Below, one piece after another: positions 16,542 through 24,111 of a stretch of 33,240 nucleotides of DNA (within the stretch, counting starts at the first letter, position 1; every line of letters begins with the position of its first letter). The translations under genes were made by a program, and so were the position numbers. The notes under the pieces were generated by a model. That model did no database searches. It was given only the letters and a program-made list of their open reading frames with translations, and had not been told where the DNA came from. The stretch comes from an uncultured Collinsella sp. (GTDB taxonomy: Bacteria; Actinomycetota; Coriobacteriia; Coriobacteriales; Coriobacteriaceae), in contig CABUVC010000002.1 of NCBI GenBank assembly GCA_902494855.1, forward strand, positions 1 to 33,240, read 5' to 3'.

Positions 16542-17144
16542 CTAGAGCGCCTTCTTACTCGGAGCAATCACCTCGTCCACCAGGCCCAGCTCCAGGGCGC
16601 GCTTGGCGTTGCACCAGCAGTCGCGCTCGGTGAGCTCGTGGAACTCCTGCGCGCTCAGGTTGCCATGCTCGGCCAGCAGCTCGTCCAGCTCGGCGCGCAT
16701 GGCCGCTGTATGCTGGGCCACAATCTCGATATCGGTCTGCTGCGCCATGCCTGTGCCGCCCATCAGTTGGTGGATGAGCACCTGCGTGTGGCGGTACACC
16801 TGGCGGTGGTCGCCGCAGGCCAGGATCACCGCGGCCATCGAGGCCACGACGCCCTCGCCCACCGTGATCACGGGGCAGTCGAGCGACTGCATGGTGTCGA
16901 TGAGCGCCAGCCCCGCCGTAACGCTGCCGCCCGGGCTGTTGATGATGAGGGTGATGGGCTCGGCCGCGCTTTGATGTTCCAGCACCAGCATGGACTTAAT
17001 GAGGCCGTTGCAGGTTAGGTCGTTGACCTCGCCCTCCAGCAGCAGCACGCGACTGTTGAGCAGCTCGCTTGCCATATCTACGGCGGCAACGCGACCGTCC
17101 TTAGACTTCTTGATGATGCTGGGTTCACGATACATAACGGACAT
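16542..17144 (-). CDS. clpP: ClpP-like serine protease
   Basis: 200 aa from ATG 17144 (GAGAGG upstream). ClpP forms barrel-shaped 14-mers that degrade proteins fed by AAA+ unfoldases. The triad is complete: S102 in GEGVVASMAAVI, H125 in VLIHQLMGG, D175 in TERDCW; INSPGGSVTAG at about 69-79 is the oxyanion-loop motif, and LELGLVDEVI is the usual ending. It differs from housekeeping ClpP in several places (DHRQVYRHTQVLIHQ, CWCNAKRA) and no trigger factor or clpX lies nearby. Instead it follows a VirD4-like ATPase gene, 109 bp downstream on the same strand. It may be a second ClpP paralogue with its own promoter, or part of that cluster. Confidence 0.9.
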   Translation of the reverse strand: MSVMYREPSIIKKSKDGRVAAVDMASELLNSRVLLLEGEVNDLTCNGLIKSMLVLEHQSAAEPITLIINSPGGSVTAGLALIDTMQSLDCPVITVGEGVVASMAAVILACGDHRQVYRHTQVLIHQLMGGTGMAQQTDIEIVAQHTAAMRAELDELLAEHGNLSAQEFHELTERDCWCNAKRALELGLVDEVIAPSKKAL

Positions 17145-17253
17145 GGTTAATTCCTCTCTAGATGGAATCGATAAGGGAAACTGGCCGCACGGCACATGGC
17201 AAACAGAGGCCGTGCAGCCAAAATACAGGTCAGAATGCGCGAGGCTGCAAGGG

Positions 17254-18738
17254 TTAATCCCTCAGCCACTTGGCCGCGTTGGGATGGTCGCCGCAGAAGT
17301 ACTTCTTGGCGCGGAAGGGACGCATGCCGGTCACCTTGACCAGGCAATCGGTGCGAGGCATAAGCCCAACCTCGCCTGGGGTCATCACGCAACCGCGTAC
17401 ATCTACGGCAGTGCGCTCGGCGCCCACGTACTTGGTGCCCAAAACCGACTCGCCACACAGCTCGCTTATGTAGTTCTGCGTCGCGATGTTGCTGCCGCCG
17501 CCCATGTAGACCAAGCTGTCGCAGTTATCGAGGATGGTATGAGCTGTGGTTTCGCCATACACACCATCGAGCTGGCTCAACGACTGCGCGCACATCAAAA
17601 AGCTCATGCCACGGCTGCGCACGGTCGCAATACTCCGCTCAAAATCGGGGATGCGGCCCACGTTGGGAAACTCATCCAGAATAAACTGCACGCGGCGCTG
17701 CAAATGCCCACTAGGGCTGGCGTCGGCGCGGCGCTGGGTCAGGTTAAACAGCTGCTTAAGGGCAACGTTGGCAAGCCATGCATTGGTCGAGTCGTTGTCG
17801 CTCACCTTAAGATCGATTACGCGCTTGCCCTCGTCGATACGGTCAAGACGCATTTCATCTTTCTCATAGACGCGCATGAGCTGGGGAGTCTTAAGCCGCG
17901 AGATGGTCGCATTGAGTGTGATCAGAATACTCTTAAGCGTCCTATCGGCTGCTCCGCGAAAATCGCGGTACTGCTCAACGCCATACAGGTCCGCGTTCGC
18001 CGACTCATACCTGCCAAGAAATTCCTTGGACTCCACCTGCCCCACAAGGTAGTCCAACGGAAATCGGCCCTCGCCATCTCCCGTGACCTTGATGAGCGCG
18101 GCCAGCTTAAAGACGTTGTTCATCTTAAGGTAGCGGCGCGGAGCCGTGGGATCCCCACCCGGCGCAAATGTGCCGGCAAGGCACTCCAAAAGGAACAGGA
18201 TTCCAATAATCGCTCGGAGCAGCAGATCGCTCGCGTTGTCCCAAAACGGGTCGTTCCTAAAGCTGCGCCCATCAGGATCGACCCCCTCCATGATTGCCGC
18301 CACTGTGGTGGGGATATCCTCGACATCCATCACGTAACGCAGAGGGTCGTATCCGGCCGACCGCTCGGGATTAACAGTATCGAGAACCGTTACCTCGTAG
18401 CCGTCCTCTTCAAAGCCTTTCCCCATACGGCGCAGCAGCTCACCCTTGGTGTCTGTGACCACATAACAGCATTCGTGGTGATTGAGCAGGTTGGGCAAAA
18501 CGAAACTCGCCGTTTTGCCGCTGCCGGTTCCGCCAAAGACAAACACGTTGTTGGACACGCTCGTCTCCCAGTGCTTATCGCCCTCGTAAAAAGCAACCGT
18601 GGCACCGTGCGCCAAGATCACATCGCGCTGCTCATCGCCGGACGACAGCGCCTGCATTTCCTCCTTGGTCGCCCACTTCTTGGCTTGATACTCCGTTTGC
18701 TGTGCGGCCTCGTAGCCGTACATCTTAATGACCGACAT
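17254..18738 (-). CDS. VirD4/TraG-like ATPase lacking a membrane anchor
   Basis: 494 aa from ATG 18738 (AAGGGGCC upstream). Family: type IV secretion coupling ATPases (VirD4/TraG), hexameric motors that feed DNA or protein to a conjugation pore. Walker A GGTGSGKT at 69-76, then YVVTDTKGELLRRMG, the family motif after Walker A; Walker B VQFILDEFPNVGRIPDFE at about 350-367; SRGMSFLMCAQSLSQLDGVY follows as in TraG. The usual N-terminal membrane spans are absent: the protein starts with a short soluble segment (YEAAQQTEYQAKKWATKEEM, a sequence that follows the membrane region in CD1115-type homologues). No relaxase, VirB4 or pore gene is in the window. Follows the 305-aa gene by 38 bp, probably the same transcript. 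Confidence 0.85.
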   Translation of the reverse strand: MSVIKMYGYEAAQQTEYQAKKWATKEEMQALSSGDEQRDVILAHGATVAFYEGDKHWETSVSNNVFVFGGTGSGKTASFVLPNLLNHHECCYVVTDTKGELLRRMGKGFEEDGYEVTVLDTVNPERSAGYDPLRYVMDVEDIPTTVAAIMEGVDPDGRSFRNDPFWDNASDLLLRAIIGILFLLECLAGTFAPGGDPTAPRRYLKMNNVFKLAALIKVTGDGEGRFPLDYLVGQVESKEFLGRYESANADLYGVEQYRDFRGAADRTLKSILITLNATISRLKTPQLMRVYEKDEMRLDRIDEGKRVIDLKVSDNDSTNAWLANVALKQLFNLTQRRADASPSGHLQRRVQFILDEFPNVGRIPDFERSIATVRSRGMSFLMCAQSLSQLDGVYGETTAHTILDNCDSLVYMGGGSNIATQNYISELCGESVLGTKYVGAERTAVDVRGCVMTPGEVGLMPRTDCLVKVTGMRPFRAKKYFCGDHPNAAKWLRD

Positions 18739-18776
18739 GTCACGGCCCCTTTCTTGTCGATGGTTCTGCGTAGTTG

Positions 18777-19694
18777 CTAGGAAATACGGCCGATGTCTTC
18801 GCCCTCCTTGGGGCTTGTCGCGCATGGCAACTTGACCGCGCCGTCAATCAGTCGCTCGGCCTGCGCCACATAGCTCTCGCGCGCCACGGTTGAGACCGTC
18901 CCGTCGCGCAGATACGCAAGCAACGACTCGATCATCAGCTTGTCGAGCAGGTCGTATCCCTTGGCCTGAGCGTAGTTGAGGGTGTAGCGGTCCCGAAGCC
19001 TCTGTACCTTGGTTGCCAAATCGGTTTCCATCTTTTCCTCCCTGTAATAAAAGTTCTGCCGATTGTCCGAAAGCGCCTCAAACGGGCGTTTGACACATAG
19101 CTCGAAGTTGAAACGCGAACTCGCATCGAATACGCGTTGCTGAATCACGCGGTAACGTTCGAAAAACATGACGGCATCGTCTTCGTCCGCCGTAAATCCA
19201 TGCGATCCATCGCGATGCACGTGGTCGCTGGGTCTTTTGTAGTCGATGCTTCGCACAAAGCGAGACGGAATGCGTCCCCCTTTTTCGGACGAGTACTTCA
19301 TACCTGTCGAAACCTGCTCAAACATGAGCACGCCGCTCGATTTAAAGCGCGGATTGCTTCCGTGCCGAAACAGGCTAATTAAGATGGCCATGCAGCGCAT
19401 ACAGTTATCGCGCTGGGGAAAGTACAGCGACAGCAAAGCGAGCGCCGCCGCGGCCAAAAGCTCGCGAGCCTCGTGCACATCGTCTCGATACTGCTCGGGC
19501 ACCAGCCCGGGAATATCGGGTGAATGCTTTTCCAGTACGCCAACAAGCGCCTTAGCGAGGCGTTCAACGTTCTCCTCACCGCAGTACGGATACGGAAACG
19601 GCTTCTCTGCCTTCACGTTCTTTTCGCACATGCCACGGAGGTCTTCGTCGAGCGTGTTGAGGAATACCTCATAAATGTTGTCTTCGTTCTTCAT
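18777..19694 (-). CDS. Hypothetical partner of the VirD4-like ATPase, 305 aa
   Basis: ATG 19694 with AGGAAGAAG upstream. Not recognised. Soluble and mostly helical: an acidic N-terminus (NEDNIYEVFLNTLDEDLRGM), a stretch with scattered Cys (YPYCGEENVERLAKALVGVL, DNCMRCMAILISLF) and a long hydrophobic helix (ARELLAAAALALLSLYFPQR), a charged centre (SDHVHRDGSHGFTADEDDA) and a helical C-terminus (KVQRLRDRYTLNYAQAKGYD). First gene of a likely two-gene unit with the ATPase, so probably a dedicated partner, for example an adaptor or substrate-recognition factor (inference from order only). Confidence 0.7.
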   Translation of the reverse strand: MKNEDNIYEVFLNTLDEDLRGMCEKNVKAEKPFPYPYCGEENVERLAKALVGVLEKHSPDIPGLVPEQYRDDVHEARELLAAAALALLSLYFPQRDNCMRCMAILISLFRHGSNPRFKSSGVLMFEQVSTGMKYSSEKGGRIPSRFVRSIDYKRPSDHVHRDGSHGFTADEDDAVMFFERYRVIQQRVFDASSRFNFELCVKRPFEALSDNRQNFYYREEKMETDLATKVQRLRDRYTLNYAQAKGYDLLDKLMIESLLAYLRDGTVSTVARESYVAQAERLIDGAVKLPCATSPKEGEDIGRIS

Positions 19695-19984
19695 GGATGC
19701 TTCTTCCTGTCCAGTTGCAAATGTTTGTCGGTAAGTTTGTTCTAAGTTTTAGAATGTTCTGAGGCATAGGTAGTAGTTATTGACCTAACCTGCTGCTTCG
19801 TAAGTGAAATTGCCCTGCTCGATAGCGCAGTTTGCCTAAAGGCTGTATAGCGGTTGTATCAAGCAGTTAATATTGAGTTGGTTTTGGATTGCTTCGAGGA
19901 TAGCACAGTGCGCTGTTCTCGTCATTAGAAATTATCAAATTATTCTGCTAATATATAACCCACTAAGAAGAAAGGTCTCTATAC
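19695..19984. promoter_or_regulatory. Divergent control region
   Basis: 290 bp, AT-richer than its flanks. An inverted repeat TTCTAA-GTT-TTAGAA (19740-19754) lies about 45 bp upstream of the minus-strand gene start and may be an operator. On the plus side, a TAATAT box near 19949 with a weak TTAGAA at 18 nt, and GAAGAAAGG before ATG 19985, mark the probable promoter and ribosome binding site. No gene is seen. Confidence 0.45.
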
Positions 19985-21421
19985 ATGCGTGAAACAACAT
20001 CATTGCCACGTCTCACCGCCGCCGCCCTCTCACGCGCGCTTAACCTGGAACAAGGCAGTCGCCTGCTCACTGTCCGTCTGCCTGGCGCTGTGGATGCCGA
20101 AGATCTCGCTAAGTGCTTTACCCTAAACGGTAACGGCGTGCCCGATATTTGTGAGCTTGAACCCGGCAAGCAGAATGCAAGCGATGATGATGCAGCGCCG
20201 GTGTTTGTCGATGCATCAAACTACTACCGCGCAAATAAGCACGATATCGAAAAAGACAGTGCCGCGCTCATCGATTATTTGGAGCCTGGCTACCTTGATT
20301 TTTGCGACTGGGGTCCTTTTATTTGGTGCCTGTATGCTCTCGCCCTTTCGGGCCGCACTCGAGCAGCCGTGGTACTTCCCGCCGATTTACTTGATAAAGC
20401 TGAACAAGCACGCACGATTTTGATACGCGAAGGGCTCATCGAGAGCGTCGTTTATTTGCCACTTTCCGAGCCCAGGCCCTACATGACAAGCGCGCTCCTC
20501 ATACTGTCTTCAGGAAATCGCAGCGTTGCATTTCGCAGCGCAATTGAGCCCGGACCGCGTTTTCAATATGTGACTAAAACATCGTATTACTCTGATATCA
20601 CCTTTTCTATCTCTCCTGACTGGGCCCGCATTGATACCAATACGCCAAGATCGACGCCAATCGAAACGTCCACTTTTGCCACGCGCGAGCTGCTCCAACA
20701 CCACGCCGCTCTCTCAAAAGGCAAAATCAGCCTCATCGCCATCACCCGAAACTACAGCGCCACACTCGGTGACTCTTTTACGCGAGTCGCGCCATTCATG
20801 CCCCGCGAGAGCACGACATCGAACGACATTGACGCAGTCGAGGTGCGCCGAATCTCATCTCAAGATTTTCAGGACGGCAATCTTCTGCCCGTAGATGCTT
20901 CAGATAATCAAAATAGCTCGGATTCTAAATTCGTAAAGGTGGACCCCAGCGTTCTCGATCGCTATGAGCTCCGCGCTGGAGATATCGTCATGCCGCGCAT
21001 GCTGGGTCGCTACGGCGCGTCCAACCTGCTCGTCGTCAGCTCCGATGACGCTAAGCAGCATCTGGTTGCTTCGCATAACACCACCGTCATTCGCCCGTCA
21101 TTCCAAACGATGACCGAAGATGAGCGCGTAGTGTTTTCGGAGATAATTGTTGGATACCTTACCGAAGGCCACGGGGCGCAGCTGATTCAAGCATTAACTG
21201 AAGCAGCCAGCATCCGCGCCATCCGTCCTAGCAACCTGTTTGAGATCGAAGTCCCGCCGGCGCTCGACCCGCGCACACGCGAGTATAGCGAATCCATCAA
21301 CCGCTTTGCCGAGGTCGTAAGGACAAAGAAACAAGCCGAGGCCACTGTCGCCCAAGCCCAGCGCGACCTCGAAGGCGCAAAAAAGGCCGTCACCCAGGTG
21401 GTCGACCAGACCTGCGAATAG
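19985..21421 (+). CDS. Methyltransferase-like / specificity-like fusion lacking a catalytic motif
   Basis: 478 aa; GAAGAAAGG precedes ATG 19985. Residues about 90-180 follow the back half of an HsdM-type N6-adenine methyltransferase: YLDFCDWGPFIWCLYALALS sits where NPPF and its helix belong, then RTRAAVVLPADLL (the LPDGVL position), then LIREGLIESVVYLPLSEPRP and MTSALLILS. The NPPF/Y motif reads DWGPF, and no SAM motif I is visible, so methylation is unlikely. Residues about 300-450 are like a type I S-subunit target-recognition domain (LRAGDIVMPRMLGRYGASNL, then LIQALTEAASIRAIRPSNLF and EIEVPPALDP), followed by a coiled coil (NRFAEVVRTKKQAEATVAQA). The gene at 3-1202 is built alike. Role unknown. 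Confidence 0.68.
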   Translation: MRETTSLPRLTAAALSRALNLEQGSRLLTVRLPGAVDAEDLAKCFTLNGNGVPDICELEPGKQNASDDDAAPVFVDASNYYRANKHDIEKDSAALIDYLEPGYLDFCDWGPFIWCLYALALSGRTRAAVVLPADLLDKAEQARTILIREGLIESVVYLPLSEPRPYMTSALLILSSGNRSVAFRSAIEPGPRFQYVTKTSYYSDITFSISPDWARIDTNTPRSTPIETSTFATRELLQHHAALSKGKISLIAITRNYSATLGDSFTRVAPFMPRESTTSNDIDAVEVRRISSQDFQDGNLLPVDASDNQNSSDSKFVKVDPSVLDRYELRAGDIVMPRMLGRYGASNLLVVSSDDAKQHLVASHNTTVIRPSFQTMTEDERVVFSEIIVGYLTEGHGAQLIQALTEAASIRAIRPSNLFEIEVPPALDPRTREYSESINRFAEVVRTKKQAEATVAQAQRDLEGAKKAVTQVVDQTCE

Positions 21422-21442
21422 CGCATAGGCAGTAGAAACGTC

Positions 21443-21481
21443 TTAAGCCGGCGACAGGAACTAATTCTGCCGCCGGCTTAA
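21443..21481. terminator. Hairpin between convergent genes
   Basis: Perfect 11-bp inverted repeat TTAAGCCGGCG / CGCCGGCTTAA with a 17-nt loop, midway between the stops of the plus gene (21421) and the convergent toxin gene (21491). There is no strong T tract; likely bidirectional termination. Confidence 0.65.
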
Positions 21482-21490
21482 CTATCTAGC

Positions 21491-22381
21491 CTATTCCCAT
21501 CCCGTGGTCTGAGGATTCCATTTGCACACATTCGCCGAATGATTAAAGCACGGTGTATACAACCGATTGACGACCTCTTCTGCCCCAGCAATGTTCCCCG
21601 CGAGATCAAGTACCCCCGCCTGCCTCGCCATCTTTACGTACTGTGCAGAACCATTTTGTTTCCACCAGAGAGGCGCCACGAACTCTTCCGGCATTGCCAC
21701 TTTGCGGGCAGACGCTTCTTTCTCGACCCTCTCGACAAGCGTAGCCCCATCGACGAAGCAAGTTTTCGCGTACACCAAGATGTCGACTATATCCTTGATT
21801 CGCGATGAAGCACGGCCCTCATGCGTCTCTATCATTGCGAGCAATTTATCTGCAAGGGCACTCTCCACTCGGCATACTCGATAGTCGCAGACTGGGAGCC
21901 CCTCGATATTCAGACGATCGATCGGCGCAAGAACCTCAGGCTCAAGTCCCCGCACTTCATCAATTACCAAGTCAATTGAAATTGGCTGTAGCTTCTTGGT
22001 TCCCATAAAGGGGGTGAACCACACCTTCGCACCGCACCGATACTCATCTTCGTCTTTGATCTGCTCTGCACGATCAAAGACGAACGAAACGAAATCCTCC
22101 AGATCAATCGAAGCAGCCTGCACCAGATCGACAATAGCCTCTTCGAGACTCTCCTCTTGAGCAACCAAGTCAATATCTCTTGTGACACGTGCATCGAGTG
22201 TTCGCGCCAGGACGCTTTGACCGCCCTTGAGCACAAAGCTGCCGTCATCTTCTGAAAAAACGCGACATAGGAAGCGATGAAAGTAGAAACCAACGATTGC
22301 CCGATTAGTATCCATTGGTGATTCTCTTGCGGCATTCCTAACAGCCATCTCCAATGCGGCAGGCGTTTTGTACTTCACCAT
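21491..22381 (-). CDS. abiEii: AbiEii-type nucleotidyltransferase toxin
   Basis: 296 aa, second gene of an AbiE-type (type IV) toxin-antitoxin pair that acts in phage abortive infection. Family signatures: FVLKGGQSVLA at about 49-59 (the KGG motif), RVTRDIDL at 65-72 (catalytic DxD, D69 and D71), a further acidic strand PISIDLVIDE near 133-142, and SALADKLLAMIE then RIKDIVDILVY near 174-203, the Lys/Asp pair of the family. The C-terminal 90 residues (FVAPLWWKQNGSAQYVKMAR) extend past the core. Related toxins modify tRNA or other RNA with nucleotides. The start is 15 bp after the antitoxin stop. Motifs look intact, so probably active. Confidence 0.9.
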   Translation of the reverse strand: MVKYKTPAALEMAVRNAARESPMDTNRAIVGFYFHRFLCRVFSEDDGSFVLKGGQSVLARTLDARVTRDIDLVAQEESLEEAIVDLVQAASIDLEDFVSFVFDRAEQIKDEDEYRCGAKVWFTPFMGTKKLQPISIDLVIDEVRGLEPEVLAPIDRLNIEGLPVCDYRVCRVESALADKLLAMIETHEGRASSRIKDIVDILVYAKTCFVDGATLVERVEKEASARKVAMPEEFVAPLWWKQNGSAQYVKMARQAGVLDLAGNIAGAEEVVNRLYTPCFNHSANVCKWNPQTTGWE

Positions 22382-22396
22382 GTCCTCCGTTTCGCA

Positions 22397-23020
22397 TTAC
22401 CCGTTCAGCACCATCAGCAAAGGCGCTATCAGCTCGCGTCGTTTGGCGGTTTTAGAGTTCTCTTCTACAAGATCCTTCAGCCGTTGTATATCGAGTCCAC
22501 GTCCAAGCGCGTCGTGATAGGCATCGATAATTAATGAGGGATCCTCGCAATCGAGGCAAAGATCGACAAGCGTGCGCTCGGGTTTAGTTACCGGCAGGCC
22601 GTCGAGCCAAACGATGTCCCGCTCAGCAATCTCGCGCTTTACAAAAGAAAGGGATTCGTTTCTTGTATTGATACGCATGGGCGCGGTCATCCTGTAGGGG
22701 GACAGATAGAAATCGCCCATTTGCTGCAGGTTCGCCGCTGTCGTACCGCTCACGGCGATGCCATCCCACTGACGTTTTCTCTCCCACGCGCAAAGGGAGG
22801 GATTGGTGAGCTTCCAAAAGGCGTTGAGTTCGTCGGTGTCTCGGCGCTGCGTTCCAGACATCCGGTAGGCGCCGTGGCATATCCGTTCAAGACGCCCTGC
22901 GCGGCATGAGTGCGCCAGCGCATCTCGAGAGATGTCCATGCGAGCCGCCTGGGCTGTGGTGAACACGCCCTCGCTCTCGGAAAGCTCGCTTATCGCCGCT
23001 ATGTTGCTAAAGTACTTCAT
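22397..23020 (-). CDS. abiEi: AbiEi-type antitoxin / transcriptional regulator
   Basis: 207 aa from ATG 23020. N-terminal winged-helix part: SNIAAISELSESEGVFTTAQ, AARMDISRDALAHSCRAGRL, ERICHGAYRM, the usual AbiEi opening; then a mostly strand domain (WDGIAVSGTTAANLQ, YRMTAPMRINTR, RDIVWLDGLPVTKPERTLVD), ending in helices. AbiEi proteins repress their own operon and neutralise the AbiEii partner. The frame stays open upstream to 23071, but a -35/-10 pair (see 23027-23054) overlaps that part, so the ATG at 23020 is preferred and the mRNA is probably leaderless. Toxin gene follows on the same transcript. Confidence 0.86.
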   Translation of the reverse strand: MKYFSNIAAISELSESEGVFTTAQAARMDISRDALAHSCRAGRLERICHGAYRMSGTQRRDTDELNAFWKLTNPSLCAWERKRQWDGIAVSGTTAANLQQMGDFYLSPYRMTAPMRINTRNESLSFVKREIAERDIVWLDGLPVTKPERTLVDLCLDCEDPSLIIDAYHDALGRGLDIQRLKDLVEENSKTAKRRELIAPLLMVLNG

Positions 23021-23026
23021 GCTGCA

Positions 23027-23054
23027 ATTGTAGGATATTTTCATACTTTCGCAA
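23027..23054 (-). promoter_or_regulatory. Promoter giving a leaderless antitoxin mRNA
   Basis: On the minus strand: TTGCGA (23054-23049), a 16-nt spacer and TACAAT (23032-23027). The A of ATG 23020 is the seventh base after the -10 box, the usual transcription start distance. No ribosome binding site precedes that ATG. Confidence 0.6.
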
Positions 23055-23138
23055 CGTGATTTTTGATCCATTAGATCCGTTTGCCTTGTTTACCCCATTT
23101 CTGACGCCGTTTTGCACCGGCACCCCATCCCCGCTATT

Positions 23139-23318
23139 GAGGTCTAATACTTTTCCGCGAAGTGAACGGCTGTTTTTGGACCCCTGAAACATCCGCATTT
23201 TTCGGCGGCAAAATCGTGGGATTTCAGCATTGAAACCGCAGGAAGCGGCACCTCTAAAGTGTCGATGCTTCGGGGGTCCGTTTTCACTCATTCACTTCTC
23301 GGAAAAGTATTAGACCTC
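23139..23318. mobile_element. 180-bp near-palindromic MITE-like element
   Basis: The ends are a 28-bp inverted repeat (23139-23166 and 23291-23318, one mismatch; outer bases GAGGTCTAATACTTTTCC). The complementarity continues inward in weaker form (GGACCCC near 23180 against GGGGTCC near 23275), so nearly the whole element can fold into one long hairpin. GCTAT lies next to both ends (23133-23137, one base apart, and 23319-23323), a possible 5-bp target duplication. No open frame. It lies in the 530-bp gap between the abiE pair and the DUF4342-type gene. Confidence 0.6.
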
Positions 23319-23429
23319 GCTATCAGCTATCCCAAAGATCAGACCGCCCCTCCTTCACGCCACGCAAAACCTGCCTTTTCTGCCCCTGCCCGCCTCCGCA
23401 CCACCCAAAAACTCATCCAACATTAATCT

Positions 23430-23457
23430 TGGCTCAAGAATCGCTTAATCTATAACC
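23430..23457 (+). promoter_or_regulatory. Promoter of the DUF4342-type gene
   Basis: TTGGCT (23430-23435), 16-nt spacer, TATAAC (23452-23457). The leader of about 85 nt up to ATG 23551 is very GC-rich. Probably also drives the two-component genes downstream. Confidence 0.5.
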
Positions 23458-23550
23458 TGCACTATAGAGTTCGAACAAGGGGCGGGGCGGCGCCGCGCAA
23501 CGCAGGCCGCCGAACGCAACGCTCGCGCCCATCGAACGAAAGGACAGGTC

Positions 23551-24093
23551 ATGGACGACCTCGAAAAAGTTGAAACCATCCGCACCAAGTGCAACGTGAG
23601 TTACACCGATGCCAAGGCGGCGCTCGACGCTGCCGACGGCAACGTTTTGGATGCCATCATTTGGCTCGAGTCGCAGGGCAAGACCCAGACCACGTCGGCG
23701 CATGCCGCCACCGAGTCCGCGCCAGTCGATGAGCCCTCGGCCGAGATGGTCGCCGCGCAGGCAGCCTACGAAAAGTCGAGTGAAAAGACCGACTTCTCCA
23801 AGAAGATGGACAGCGTGTGGGAGTACCTCAAAAAGCTCTTCCGCCTGAGTCTGGACACCAAGTTTATCGCCACGCGCCGCGATGCGATCATCCTCAACAT
23901 CCCCATCCTGATTCCCATCGTCGCGCTGTTTGCCTGGGGCGCCACGATATGGCTGATGCTGATTGGCCTGTTCTTTGGCATGCGCTACCGCATCGACAGC
24001 GACGGCGACGTGCCCGGCAGCATCAACAACCTTATGGATAGCGCTGCTAACGCCGCGGACGACATCAAGCAAAATCTCAACGACGACAAGTAA
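23551..24093 (+). CDS. UBA-like / DUF4342 domain protein
   Basis: 180 aa; GAAAGGACAG precedes the ATG. Residues 1-45 are a UBA/TS-N-type three-helix domain (LEKVETIRTKCNVSYTDAKA, then ALDAADGNVLDAIIWLES). Residues 46-80 are an Ala/Ser/Glu-rich linker. From about 95 the DUF4342 part follows (WEYLKKLFRLSLDTKFIATR) with two hydrophobic stretches forming a hairpin in the membrane (AIILNIPILIPIVALFAWGA and TIWLMLIGLFFGMRYRI). The tail is acidic. Function of the family is unknown. It precedes a response regulator gene by 18 bp and may be co-transcribed with the two-component system, which suggests an envelope-related role (inference). Confidence 0.82.
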   Translation: MDDLEKVETIRTKCNVSYTDAKAALDAADGNVLDAIIWLESQGKTQTTSAHAATESAPVDEPSAEMVAAQAAYEKSSEKTDFSKKMDSVWEYLKKLFRLSLDTKFIATRRDAIILNIPILIPIVALFAWGATIWLMLIGLFFGMRYRIDSDGDVPGSINNLMDSAANAADDIKQNLNDDK

Positions 24094-24111
24094 TCGCAGA
24101 CGGGGGCACGC

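Noticed and set aside
16990..18780. 596-aa open frame on the plus strand
   Set aside because: It is antisense to the VirD4-like gene and the clpP start, has no ribosome binding site, and its product has no domain. High GC creates long shadow frames.
17254..19694. Part of an integrative conjugative element
   Set aside because: No relaxase, VirB4, VirB6, lytic transglycosylase or integrase gene in the window, and the ATPase has no membrane anchor.
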